A stretch of 64,000 nt of DNA, taken from assembly GCA_001797335.1 (NCBI GenBank), contig MGPE01000009.1, forward strand, positions 1 to 64,000. Direction: 5' to 3'. Below, piece after piece: positions 29,693 through 37,723 of this stretch. The stretch comes from Deltaproteobacteria bacterium GWA2_38_16. Lineage in GTDB: Bacteria; Bdellovibrionota; JACOXK01; 2-02-FULL-40-11. Under the pieces are notes generated by a model. That model was not told where the DNA came from. It did no database searches and saw only the letters and a program-made list of their open reading frames with translations. The first letter of the stretch is position 1. Each line of letters opens with the position of its first letter. The translations under genes and the position numbers were made by a program.

Positions 29693-30874
29693 TTAAAAAA
29701 TATGCCCTTTAAAAAGTTTTTCTAAAAATGTTAAAATGGGCAACACTTGTAAATCATGATAGGTTAAGATTTCTTTTCCCATATATACTCCATAAGCCTT
29801 AATGATATTAATCCCTTTTCGTCCCTGTAGAGATAAGATAGGCTTAAACCATTCTGATTTCCACTTTTTACTATATTTTACTTCAATACAGATAATTTCA
29901 GCTGGTTTATTTATCTTTTGTTTTGTTAATTCTATAATAAAATCAATTTCACTCCCTTGAGTTGTCCGATAAAAAAAAAGTCCCCGATGTTTCTTACTAT
30001 ATTCATTATAAACTCTAAGTTCATGAAAAAAAATTGTCTCTAATGCCGTACCTGCCCATATTTCATCCATCGGTTCATACACAAGGTTTGAAGCTGCCCG
30101 GGCAACACCAGGATCAAACCAGTAAAACTTAGAATGTGTTACTTCGCGAACTTTAAGATTCGGTCTATAGGAAGATAAAAAATGTCCCAAAAGAGTATCA
30201 CTTAATATGCCAAAATAATTATCTACATTACTCCTTGAAATCATTGCATCTCGTGAAATATTAGAGGCATTGATCTGCTGACCATTGAGTTTACCTGCCA
30301 CTTCTAAAAATCTTAAAAATGGGTCTAGTTTTCTCACTACCCCTTCTTCTTTAATTTCTTCTTTTATATAGGTATGAACATAGGTCTGTAAGGTTTCAGC
30401 TGCATCTTCTGGATAAAGATGTACAAGGGGTAATAAACCATATTGAATGGCTCGACCAAGATTATATTGATGACCTAATTCACCGTAAGAAAATTGTTCC
30501 ATATTTTTTGTCAGTGCACGTCCAGCCAATAAATTAGCTCCCTCTCGCTTCAGTTTACGGGCAGACGAACCACTTAAAGCAAATTTTAAATGCCGCTCTT
30601 CCATAAGGCGATGTACCTCATCCAAGAGGCGAGGCACTTTTTGTACTTCATCGATCCATATCCATTCAGGAGGATTATTCCCAATAAGAGATTCTAATTC
30701 CTCAGGATGAGCACTAAGACGAACTTGAAGGTCTGTTTTCAATAAATCAAATCTTTGAGCATTCAACAAAGCGTGGTCAAGCCAGGTACTTTTTCCTACT
30801 CCCCTGGGACCAAATAAAAAAAAGGACCTATTGGGCACTGTCAAAAGACGAGAGATAGAATGCAGTTTCTTCAT
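29693..30874 (-). CDS. AAA ATPase with C-terminal DUF4143 domain
   Basis: The 393-aa protein has an N-terminal P-loop ATPase domain: FFLFGPRGVGKSTWLDHAL (Walker A near residue 23), WIWIDEVQKVPRLLDEVHRL (Walker B), ALSGSSARKLKREGANLLAGRAL (sensor region). A C-terminal DUF4143 part ends with GSEIDFIIE and ICIEVKYSKK, resembling a PD-(D/E)xK nuclease-like core. Members of this family are common, mobile in distribution and poorly understood. It separates two sugar-related genes, is flanked by direct repeats and has its own AT-rich promoter region, so it looks like an insertion. Confidence 0.9.
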   Translation of the reverse strand: MKKLHSISRLLTVPNRSFFLFGPRGVGKSTWLDHALLNAQRFDLLKTDLQVRLSAHPEELESLIGNNPPEWIWIDEVQKVPRLLDEVHRLMEERHLKFALSGSSARKLKREGANLLAGRALTKNMEQFSYGELGHQYNLGRAIQYGLLPLVHLYPEDAAETLQTYVHTYIKEEIKEEGVVRKLDPFLRFLEVAGKLNGQQINASNISRDAMISRSNVDNYFGILSDTLLGHFLSSYRPNLKVREVTHSKFYWFDPGVARAASNLVYEPMDEIWAGTALETIFFHELRVYNEYSKKHRGLFFYRTTQGSEIDFIIELTKQKINKPAEIICIEVKYSKKWKSEWFKPILSLQGRKGINIIKAYGVYMGKEILTYHDLQVLPILTFLEKLFKGHIF

Positions 30875-30875
30875 A

Positions 30876-30909
30876 ATTGCATTTTAACATTATAATATAA
30901 AAATGCAAT
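30876..30909 (-). promoter_or_regulatory. Inverted repeat over the ATPase promoter (possible operator)
   Basis: The 10-bp arms attgcatttt (30876-30885) and aaaatgcaat (30900-30909) are perfect inverted repeats separated by 14 bp. A TATAAT -10-like hexamer on the minus strand (30894-30889) lies across the edge of the loop, ending 14 nt before the ATPase ATG. A further AAAATGCAT half-site follows near 30931. Binding here would block transcription. Confidence 0.5.
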
Positions 30910-30938
30910 GCAAATTTACATCATAGCATAAAAATGCA

Positions 30939-32471
30939 TTAACCCTTGTTCCGATACGCATAGGGTAAGGCGATAGCAGAGAGCGAGAAAACACCCAAAA
31001 CAAAAGTAAAGAGAATAAGTCGAAAGGTAAACCTTTCCCTAGGATAAACATAAATAGCCTTAACAAACCAAAGATTAAAAATGTTATCATCTGCATTTTT
31101 ATCTAACACTTCTTTTAAAGCCGTTTTATCAATAATTTCTGTATTTCTGGCATATAATTTTTTCAAACTATCCTCTGAAACATGCCTCCATTCAAATGTT
31201 TTCATCCGTTTCAAAAAATAGGGAATCCCCTTCCCTAATTGATAAATCGCATTTAATTTTGGATCGTTATAGTAACGAACCGCGTCTAGCTTATGATAAA
31301 AATATTGGGGTAAATCATACCTATAATTAGTCATATGTACATAATAAGTATAGCCTACTAATACTCCAACCATTTGAAATAGTATCCCTATAGACACCAA
31401 AATAGAGCAGATATATTTAATATATCGATTTAAAAAATTAAAGCTCTCTGCAAGAAATAATAAACAAAAAGGAATTATGACCAATAAATATCTGGGTCCC
31501 CAGACAGGATCTCCAGCAAAAAAACGAACATTGGCATAAAAAATAATATAGCTTGTACTTAGCAAGAAAATCGTCATAGCTTCCGTTTTAAATTTTTTAT
31601 AGAAAAAGGGGAATAAAAAAACGCTCAAAAGTAAAATAGGATTAAAAATAAAAATACTTTTCCCAGGACTCAATAAAAGTCCTCGTAAACCATTTAAAAA
31701 TGGTTTTAAAGAAACCATTTCAAAATAGGCATTCGCCCACCAAGAAAAATTGGCCCATGTAATAGAAAGTTTAAAAAATAAAAAAATAATGATGGGCATC
31801 AAAATAAAAGCCGGATATATAAATACTTTTTTAACATCGGCTTTTGTTTGAATGAGCAAAAAAATCCATGCTGGTAGTGTGAGTACAAACGTATATCGGG
31901 TTATAAATCCTAGAATCATCATCATTAAAGAAATATAAAAATAACGATACAACTTTAATTTTTGAAATTTTAAGAGAAAATAAAATGTGGCCAATGCAAA
32001 AAAACCTTCCTGAACAGCATCATGCATGGATTTTGAATACACCCACACCATCGTTGAAAAAGCCAAGATAAAGGTCATTGTAAAACTTATTTTTTTAGAA
32101 TAATTGAGGAGCAGTAAAAGATTAAAAAAGAAAAGACATAGGCCTGCCGCAAAAAAAGCATTTAAAAAAGTACTAAAAAAGTGCCCTCCGTGTAAAATAC
32201 CAGGCCCTAACCAATTTCCTAAAGCATAAAGAGGAATAAATCCAAATACCTGTCCCCAATGCATATTTGGAAATTGAGATAATCTAATCAGATCTTGCTC
32301 ATGATATCCTGTATAACGAAAACCTTCTTGAAAATCAGGAGGACTTTTAATAACTAAAGATTGAGCTTGTTTATAACGCACCCATCCATCTAGACAATCA
32401 AAATCACCCGCAGCTGTTAAAAGAAAACAAGAAAGCAAGAAAAGAAATAAGATAAGGTTACGTAACATCAA
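30939..32471 (-). CDS. Polytopic membrane protein, putative GT-C-family glycosyltransferase
   Basis: The 510-aa integral membrane protein has ten or more hydrophobic segments. After the first segment it has an acidic luminal stretch, GDFDCLDGWVRYKQAQSL, and then large aromatic-rich loops, an arrangement seen in GT-C enzymes that use polyprenyl-phosphate sugars. No precise family is recognised, and specificity cannot be inferred. The final 20 codons are partly duplicated upstream of the GT4 gene at 28532. Confidence 0.65.
   Translation of the reverse strand: MMLRNLILFLFLLSCFLLTAAGDFDCLDGWVRYKQAQSLVIKSPPDFQEGFRYTGYHEQDLIRLSQFPNMHWGQVFGFIPLYALGNWLGPGILHGGHFFSTFLNAFFAAGLCLFFFNLLLLLNYSKKISFTMTFILAFSTMVWVYSKSMHDAVQEGFFALATFYFLLKFQKLKLYRYFYISLMMMILGFITRYTFVLTLPAWIFLLIQTKADVKKVFIYPAFILMPIIIFLFFKLSITWANFSWWANAYFEMVSLKPFLNGLRGLLLSPGKSIFIFNPILLLSVFLFPFFYKKFKTEAMTIFLLSTSYIIFYANVRFFAGDPVWGPRYLLVIIPFCLLFLAESFNFLNRYIKYICSILVSIGILFQMVGVLVGYTYYVHMTNYRYDLPQYFYHKLDAVRYYNDPKLNAIYQLGKGIPYFLKRMKTFEWRHVSEDSLKKLYARNTEIIDKTALKEVLDKNADDNIFNLWFVKAIYVYPRERFTFRLILFTFVLGVFSLSAIALPYAYRNKG
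30951..31007 (-). repeat. Right copy of the 57-bp imperfect direct repeat flanking the ATPase gene
   Basis: This is the partner of 29634-29690 (47/57 identical). Here it encodes the last codons of the GT-C-like protein and ends in ATGCGTATCGGA, resembling the ATGCATATCGGG that starts the GT4 gene next to the other copy. Confidence 0.75.
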
Positions 32472-32508
32472 AAAAATTTAACCTAAAACCAAGAACCTTA
32501 ACTAAGCG

Positions 32509-33408
32509 TTAGGGATTATTCCCTGGAGCAGGATTATCCGGATTAGCAGCTCCTTCGGTTGTACCACCAGCTTGTATGTCTTGAGCAGCACTCGTCCCCG
32601 ACGAAATCGCTGCAGCTACTTGAGTGCTATCTGCCGCACCAGCTGGGTTAGTACTGGGACTTGTTGTTTCAGTTGCGGTTTGAGCCGTCGTCGCAGGAGT
32701 AGCAAGAGGTGCAGTAGGCGTTGCAATGCTAGGAATCTTATTCTCAGGTGGTGCAGTAATAGTTACTGTTGTTATAGTATTTCCTTTTTCATCAACAATC
32801 GCAGCCATTCCATTTTGAACTCTTTCAGGATTTAAAAATGCGCTATCTGAGGGTTTATATACAGTGATATATCCATCATAACTATTCACTTTTACGCTCC
32901 CCATTGCGAGGTGCTCGGTTATAACATCAGATCCTCGCACACCTACGGTTACCGCAGGTGTTACAACCCGTATTTCATCTCCTGTTTTTAATCCCTTGGC
33001 TAAGGTTCTTAAAATTCCTTGGGTATGCTGAACCACGACTTTTTTATTTCCAGCCTTATCAACAATGGCCTTATCAATTTTAAACTTAGAATTTTCATAA
33101 ATAAAAAAAGCCAATTGCTCTTTTGATTTTTTGCCTTCATCTAAAAGCACTCGGACAGCACTATTAGGACCGGTTGTAATCCAATCATCATAAAACAAGG
33201 GGTCATTGAGTTTTAGAATAACTGTTTTAGCTTCTCTCGTATATTTTAGTTCATTGACCTTTCCCGAAACTTCAATCACCTTACCCGCTGGGACCAAGGC
33301 TCCATGGAGTTGGTACTGATGATAGAGAAGTGTGGGTATGGTAAATAACACCACCAACATAAAGATAACTGTATAGTGAATTTTCCCAAATTGATTAAGT
33401 TTTTTCAT
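32509..33408 (-). CDS. FecR-domain periplasmic protein with low-complexity tail
   Basis: The 299-aa protein has one N-terminal membrane anchor (about residues 13-30) and a FecR-type domain in the periplasm: VIEVSGKVNELKY, DDWITTGPNSAVRVLL, GDEIRVVTPAVTVGVRGSD. The last 90 residues are alanine/threonine/proline/glycine-rich, probably an unstructured extension. It is not next to a sigma factor, so classic FecR signalling is unlikely. It follows the TPR-barrel gene by 12 bp, suggesting a shared envelope role. Confidence 0.85.
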   Translation of the reverse strand: MKKLNQFGKIHYTVIFMLVVLFTIPTLLYHQYQLHGALVPAGKVIEVSGKVNELKYTREAKTVILKLNDPLFYDDWITTGPNSAVRVLLDEGKKSKEQLAFFIYENSKFKIDKAIVDKAGNKKVVVQHTQGILRTLAKGLKTGDEIRVVTPAVTVGVRGSDVITEHLAMGSVKVNSYDGYITVYKPSDSAFLNPERVQNGMAAIVDEKGNTITTVTITAPPENKIPSIATPTAPLATPATTAQTATETTSPSTNPAGAADSTQVAAAISSGTSAAQDIQAGGTTEGAANPDNPAPGNNP

Positions 33409-33420
33409 GATCGATCCTCC

Positions 33421-34788
33421 CTAAAAGTTGTAAAACACGTTGGTTGAAACCGTAAATAAATTATAAGAAGTTGTAGCGGGCTCAGCTGTATTTCTAGCCA
33501 CCGTAGTATTGAAAGATGCTCCCACCAAGTTATCAAATACCCTCACCACCGTTAACCCATAATTTTGCCCAAAATCACGTCTGGCATTGGCATGATTAAA
33601 GAATTTCTTCAGTGCCAATTGGCTGGTTAAATTGACATTGGTTCTAAACCAAAAGGGGAAATTAGTATTGAGATGAAAGGCATGGGTATCTGAATCATAG
33701 TTTTTTCCTTCTGCACTAAAGTAAGCATAGTGGTATCCCCCATTCCAGTGCATTCCTAAGGCATGTACCCCTTCACTTAATCCCCCACTGTATTTAAACC
33801 CATCTCTGGAATTAGGTCCTCGGCCTTCTTTATAGTCTTCATAATCATAAATGGCATCAATCGTTGTATCCCATCTGGAAGAACAGATAAATTGGATAGA
33901 AGGACTAAAAGTATATGCATTTGAAATTTGATCAAAAAATCCTTTATTTACGGTACCCGTATTATTAGAAACTGTTTCAACCCCAGAAAAAGCAACATCG
34001 TACCCCAAAGGCAAAGAAAGATAGAAAGGGGTATTTTTCCAGGTTCCTGGAATTTTAACCGCGGAAGCTATTTTATATTTATACGTATCATAGGCTCTGT
34101 GATCTGACGTTAGGTTAAAGTTACTAAATAAAGTATTGCTAAAAGTAAAAACCGATCGATTTCCCAAAAAAGTGGCGTAATTAGGTTCTAATAAAATGTT
34201 TACAGCATGACCTTGCTGTTCCCTAACATTAGTATCATTCACAGCACCACTGAGAGGATGAAGAGGAACGTTGTTACTAAACATATATCCTAAAGAACTA
34301 AACATAGAAAATTTCTTTTCTTTTAAATTTTTGGTCCGATTTAAGAAGAGTTTTGAAAGCTCTGTTATGCCGCTTTGAAATCCGACATCCGTAGCAACAG
34401 CTTTTTGAAGATGATCTTGGGCTAAAGCTTTATTCCTTTTGGCATAATAACAAAGACCTGTATAATAATGAAGTTCTTGAGAAAGTTTCGTTTGACCATT
34501 TAAACTCTTCGATTTTTCAAAAGAGTCTAAGGCACTGTCCCATTGACCCATTTGATAAAACCCCAATCCTTTATGAAAATAGGCTTTGGCTTGGGCATCT
34601 TTATCTGTAAATTTTTTGGCTGCTTTTCCATAGTAACCAGCAGCATCATCAAATTTTCCAGCTTGCCAAGCTTCATCTCCTTTTTTCATGAATTCATCGC
34701 CGGTTATTTCCTTTGAGGCCGCTAACGCGGTGGACATTGAAAAAGCCATTAAAAACAAAATAACAAAATAAGATAAAGTTTTATTCAT
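33421..34788 (-). CDS. Outer-membrane protein: N-terminal TPR repeats plus C-terminal beta-barrel
   Basis: The 455-aa protein has a signal peptide ending near TALA (about residue 23). It has three to four TPR-like helical pairs (GDEAWQAGKFDDAAGYYGKAAKKF, AYFHKGLGFYQMGQWDSALDSFEKS, YYTGLCYYAKRNKALAQDHLQKAV). From about residue 160, barrel-like strands end in a terminal phenylalanine (TNVFYNF). Such a plan resembles surface-assembly or polysaccharide/lipoprotein-display proteins, but no family is named. GGGGG precedes the ATG at 34788 by 8 nt. Confidence 0.78.
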   Translation of the reverse strand: MNKTLSYFVILFLMAFSMSTALAASKEITGDEFMKKGDEAWQAGKFDDAAGYYGKAAKKFTDKDAQAKAYFHKGLGFYQMGQWDSALDSFEKSKSLNGQTKLSQELHYYTGLCYYAKRNKALAQDHLQKAVATDVGFQSGITELSKLFLNRTKNLKEKKFSMFSSLGYMFSNNVPLHPLSGAVNDTNVREQQGHAVNILLEPNYATFLGNRSVFTFSNTLFSNFNLTSDHRAYDTYKYKIASAVKIPGTWKNTPFYLSLPLGYDVAFSGVETVSNNTGTVNKGFFDQISNAYTFSPSIQFICSSRWDTTIDAIYDYEDYKEGRGPNSRDGFKYSGGLSEGVHALGMHWNGGYHYAYFSAEGKNYDSDTHAFHLNTNFPFWFRTNVNLTSQLALKKFFNHANARRDFGQNYGLTVVRVFDNLVGASFNTTVARNTAEPATTSYNLFTVSTNVFYNF

Positions 34789-34808
34789 AAGATTAGCCCC
34801 CTTATTAT

Positions 34809-34833
34809 GGATTCCCGCCTTCGCGGGAATGAC
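34809..34833 (+). repeat. Short palindromic repeat in the leader of the TPR-barrel/FecR operon
   Basis: GGATTCCCGCC-TTC-GCGGGAATGAC can form a stable hairpin. It lies between the predicted promoter (34845-34874) and the ATG at 34788, so it would be transcribed in the 5' leader. Confidence 0.8.
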
Positions 34834-34844
34834 CTGTACGAAAG

Positions 34845-34874
34845 AGTGTAAAGGATTTTGGAAAACAAAGTCAA
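34845..34874 (-). promoter_or_regulatory. Predicted sigma70-type promoter of the TPR-barrel/FecR operon
   Basis: On the minus strand, TTGACT (34874-34869) and TACACT (34850-34845) are spaced by 18 bp. The leader would be about 50 nt and contains the palindromic repeat. Confidence 0.5.
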
Positions 34875-34926
34875 CAATAATTGAACAATAATTTGCAAAA
34901 AACGTAATGATATTATAGTTTTTTCT

Positions 34927-34952
34927 GGATCCCCGCTCTTGGCGGGGATGAC
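34927..34952 (+). repeat. Short palindromic repeat directly abutting a start codon
   Basis: GGATCCCCGC-TCTTG-GCGGGGATGAC ends exactly one base before the ATG at 34953. Its GGGGAT portion lies at Shine-Dalgarno distance, so the repeat may supply or mask the ribosome-binding site. Confidence 0.8.
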
Positions 34953-35765
34953 ATGAAAAAATATTCTCTATTTCTGATCTACTTCATCCTTTTTAATACC
35001 GCCCTGGCCGAAGATCGCTGGTCGTATACTTTTTTACCCAATAAAGGGCGGCTTTTCCCAGGGCTTGTCTCAGACCCCTGGGAAACACAGTGGGCTCTTA
35101 TTGCATTGAATCGCTACCGACAACATGGAAAGATTGGAGTGGTTGTTCCCCTCTATAGGGCCCGGAGTGACAAGAAAATAGTACAAATAGGAGTGGATCT
35201 TTTAAGTTTTAACCAAACCCGCTATAGAATCCAAGAAGGAGGTGGATTTTCTTTAGAAACAACCGATACTAAATTTGGAATCCACACAGAGTATCAAAAA
35301 ACCCCATGGAATGGGAGAATTGGTCTAGAACATATCAGTGCACATCTGGCTGATGGGCTTTTGTGGCCAACCGTTAAAAAAACCAAACAATATTATAGTA
35401 GAGAATTTATACAGCTAAATATTTCTTATGATTTTTTGTGGATACGTCCCTATTTTGGATTCTTTCAAGCCTTTCACCAAAACTATCCCCCCGATGAAAA
35501 ACTCTCTACCACCTTTCAGGTGGGGGGAGAACTTTTTTGGCCCTTATCCAAAAAAATTTCTTACTTTATTGCACCTGATTGGAAAGCTGGCACAGAATAT
35601 GATTTTTTTATAAATCAAAGTTACTCTACCGGTTTTCGAATTCAGGGAGAATATCCCCAGCCTTTCCGGATTTTATTTAACTTTTATGACGGCTATGACC
35701 CTAGAGGTGAATTTGCCAATTCACGAACGCGTTTTTGGGGATTTGGGTTTCAATACTTTATTTAA
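34953..35765 (+). CDS. Outer-membrane beta-barrel protein, DUF1207-like
   Basis: The 270-aa protein has a signal peptide ending near TALA. Near the N-terminus, FLPNKGRLFPGLVSDPWETQWA resembles the conserved opening of DUF1207 proteins. Later segments alternate polar and aromatic residues (FIQLNISYDFLWIRPYFGFFQAF), and the end FGFQYFI suits a barrel. Function is unknown. Its last 45 bp overlap the convergent TPR lipoprotein gene. A palindromic repeat abuts the start codon. Confidence 0.7.
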   Translation: MKKYSLFLIYFILFNTALAEDRWSYTFLPNKGRLFPGLVSDPWETQWALIALNRYRQHGKIGVVVPLYRARSDKKIVQIGVDLLSFNQTRYRIQEGGGFSLETTDTKFGIHTEYQKTPWNGRIGLEHISAHLADGLLWPTVKKTKQYYSREFIQLNISYDFLWIRPYFGFFQAFHQNYPPDEKLSTTFQVGGELFWPLSKKISYFIAPDWKAGTEYDFFINQSYSTGFRIQGEYPQPFRILFNFYDGYDPRGEFANSRTRFWGFGFQYFI

Positions 35766-36764
35766 CTGAGTTTGAATATCATCTGTATATAAAACCAAAG
35801 GATCAATTTCTAGCGCCTTCTTAAAAAATTCTTGCGCCTTTGCATCATTTTTTAAAGCCTTATAATTTTTGCCTAAATAATAATACACTTCTGCTAAATC
35901 CACATGAATTCCAGAAGGAGATTTCTCTAAAGCAGAAGTTAAAGTTAAAATAGAATCTTCAAATTTTTCTTCTTTATATAAAAACATCCCTTTTAAATGA
36001 GGCAAATAAAAATCTAACCAAATTTGTTTTTCTTCAGGTTTATCAGAATCTTCAACAATACGTTTAGCTTTATCCAAAAGTCTTAAGACTTCTCCATTAT
36101 TTTTGTCACTATATAAATATAAATAAGCCAATTCTATAAAGGCTTGTTCATCATCTGGATTATTCTTCATAATTTCTCGGTAACTCTCTTCGGCTTTTAC
36201 AAATTGTTTTTGAGCCAGATCTTCTTTTTTTAATAGTTTATAGGCAATCCCAAGATAAAGCTCTACCGAAGGCTCAGCATCTTGAAATTCATCTGCTTTT
36301 TGAAAATGTTCTATGGCGTTTTGAAATTTCCCCTGCCAGAGATATGCCAATGCTGCATTCATATAGGACTTCCAGTAGTCAGGTTTTTCATTGATCAAAA
36401 GAAGCGCCAAATTTTGGGCATCTTTGTACCGTCCGGTAGCCAAATAGCAATAATTTAAAGAAAGCTTTCTCCAAAACTGCATTTTTTGGGAATTTAAAAG
36501 TTCTCCCGTTTCAAATCCAATAATGGCATCTTCATATTTTCCATTTAAGTAGGATTGATAGGCATTATCATAGAGATTATCCACTGTTTTTTCTAAAGTA
36601 AGTGTTTGAGAAATTTCTTTCACCACCACATCTTCTTCCTCTAACCCTTTTTGGCCATTTTCACCATTTTCAGAAGAAGGAAGAGCTTCTGGTTCAGGTT
36701 TAGAAACGGTGGCGCAACTAACTGCGAGGAAACACACAAAAAAAACTTGTAAAATCAACGACAT
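35721..36764 (-). CDS. TPR-repeat lipoprotein
   Basis: The 347-aa product from the ATG at 36764 begins with a lipoprotein signal: hydrophobic core then lipobox LAVSC (cysteine at about residue 17). After an acidic linker there are about six TPR-like repeats, for example AYQSYLNGKYEDAIIGFETGE and AEVYYYLGKNYKALKNDAKAQ. It is probably an envelope scaffold holding a protein complex. The open frame extends to 36836, but the extra residues would bury the signal sequence. Only 26 bp separate it from divergent ribF. Confidence 0.82.
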   Translation of the reverse strand: MSLILQVFFVCFLAVSCATVSKPEPEALPSSENGENGQKGLEEEDVVVKEISQTLTLEKTVDNLYDNAYQSYLNGKYEDAIIGFETGELLNSQKMQFWRKLSLNYCYLATGRYKDAQNLALLLINEKPDYWKSYMNAALAYLWQGKFQNAIEHFQKADEFQDAEPSVELYLGIAYKLLKKEDLAQKQFVKAEESYREIMKNNPDDEQAFIELAYLYLYSDKNNGEVLRLLDKAKRIVEDSDKPEEKQIWLDFYLPHLKGMFLYKEEKFEDSILTLTSALEKSPSGIHVDLAEVYYYLGKNYKALKNDAKAQEFFKKALEIDPLVLYTDDIQTQLNKVLKPKSPKTRS

Positions 36765-36790
36765 TGATAAAGACTGTAGCAAATAAAAAC

Positions 36791-37723
36791 ATGATTGTCT
36801 ACCGGACATCAAAAGATTTTCCAAAAACATTACCAAAACCCATTGTGGCTATTGGAAATTTTGATGGCGTGCACCTAGGACATAAAGAAATTTTTAGTGA
36901 CGTTGTTAAAAAAGCATCGATGATTCAAGGCACTTCTGTTGTTTATACTCTTTACCCCCATCCCTCTTGTATTATTCATCCAGAAACCTGCGAACCACAA
37001 ATTAATTCTATCGAAGAACGCCTGACCCTTATTGAAAATCAAGGGATTGATATAACGGTAGTTGAAAATTTTAATCGGGAATTTTCAGAAAAAACAGCCC
37101 AAGATTTTTTTAAAGAAATTATTTTAACTCACTTAAAAACAAAAATTCTCTATGTAGGATATAATTTTTTCTTTGGGAAAGGAAGAAGCGGCAATACAGA
37201 GCTTTTAAAAAAATGGTGTGATAAAGAAAATATTGAACTCCATATTACCTCCCCTTTTAAAATCGAAGAAGAAGTGGTGAGTTCTTCCAAAATTAGAATG
37301 TTCATTAAAGAAGGTGAAGTCAAAAAAGCCCAAGAGTTTTTAGGCCGCCATTATTTTATTCAAGGAGTTACTGTAAAAGGAGAAGGGCGGGGGAAAAAAT
37401 TAGGAATTCCCACCGCTAACATTGAAACTCATGCAGAGCTCATTCCTAAAATTGGGGTTTATATAACGCTTACAGAATATAAAAATATTCTTTACCCCAG
37501 TGTGACAAACGTCGGCCATGCACCGACCTTTTTGGAAAAAAGTCCCTTTTCCATTGAAACCCACATGATGGATTTTCATCACACACTTTATGGAGAATCC
37601 TTGATTATTCATTTTGTCGATTGGATCCGTCCGATTAAAAAATTTGATTCTCCCAAGCATTTAGTAGCGCAAATAAAATGTGATATTGAAACCGCTCAAA
37701 AACATTTTAAAAAAATTTCATGA
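36791..37723 (+). CDS. ribF: Bifunctional riboflavin kinase/FAD synthetase RibF
   Basis: RibF phosphorylates riboflavin to FMN and adenylates FMN to FAD. The N-terminal nucleotidyltransferase domain has AIGNFDGVHLGHKEIF and VGYNFFFGKGRSGN. The C-terminal flavokinase domain has GRGKKLGIPTANIE, GVYIT, NVGHAPTF and ETHMMDF. The length is 310 aa from the ATG at 36791; a TTG at 36764 could add nine residues. The stop overlaps the next start (ATGA). Confidence 0.96.
   Translation: MIVYRTSKDFPKTLPKPIVAIGNFDGVHLGHKEIFSDVVKKASMIQGTSVVYTLYPHPSCIIHPETCEPQINSIEERLTLIENQGIDITVVENFNREFSEKTAQDFFKEIILTHLKTKILYVGYNFFFGKGRSGNTELLKKWCDKENIELHITSPFKIEEEVVSSSKIRMFIKEGEVKKAQEFLGRHYFIQGVTVKGEGRGKKLGIPTANIETHAELIPKIGVYITLTEYKNILYPSVTNVGHAPTFLEKSPFSIETHMMDFHHTLYGESLIIHFVDWIRPIKKFDSPKHLVAQIKCDIETAQKHFKKIS

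Noticed and set aside
30890-31096. A 68-codon frame downstream of the GT-C-like gene containing MRIGTRV
   Set aside because: It is an alternative frame across the repeat. The MRIG resemblance to the GT4 start is discussed as a remnant, not as a working gene.
34809-34952. Treating the pair of palindromes as the start of a CRISPR array
   Set aside because: There are only two copies, about 118 bp apart, with different sequences and no regular spacer length or cas genes.
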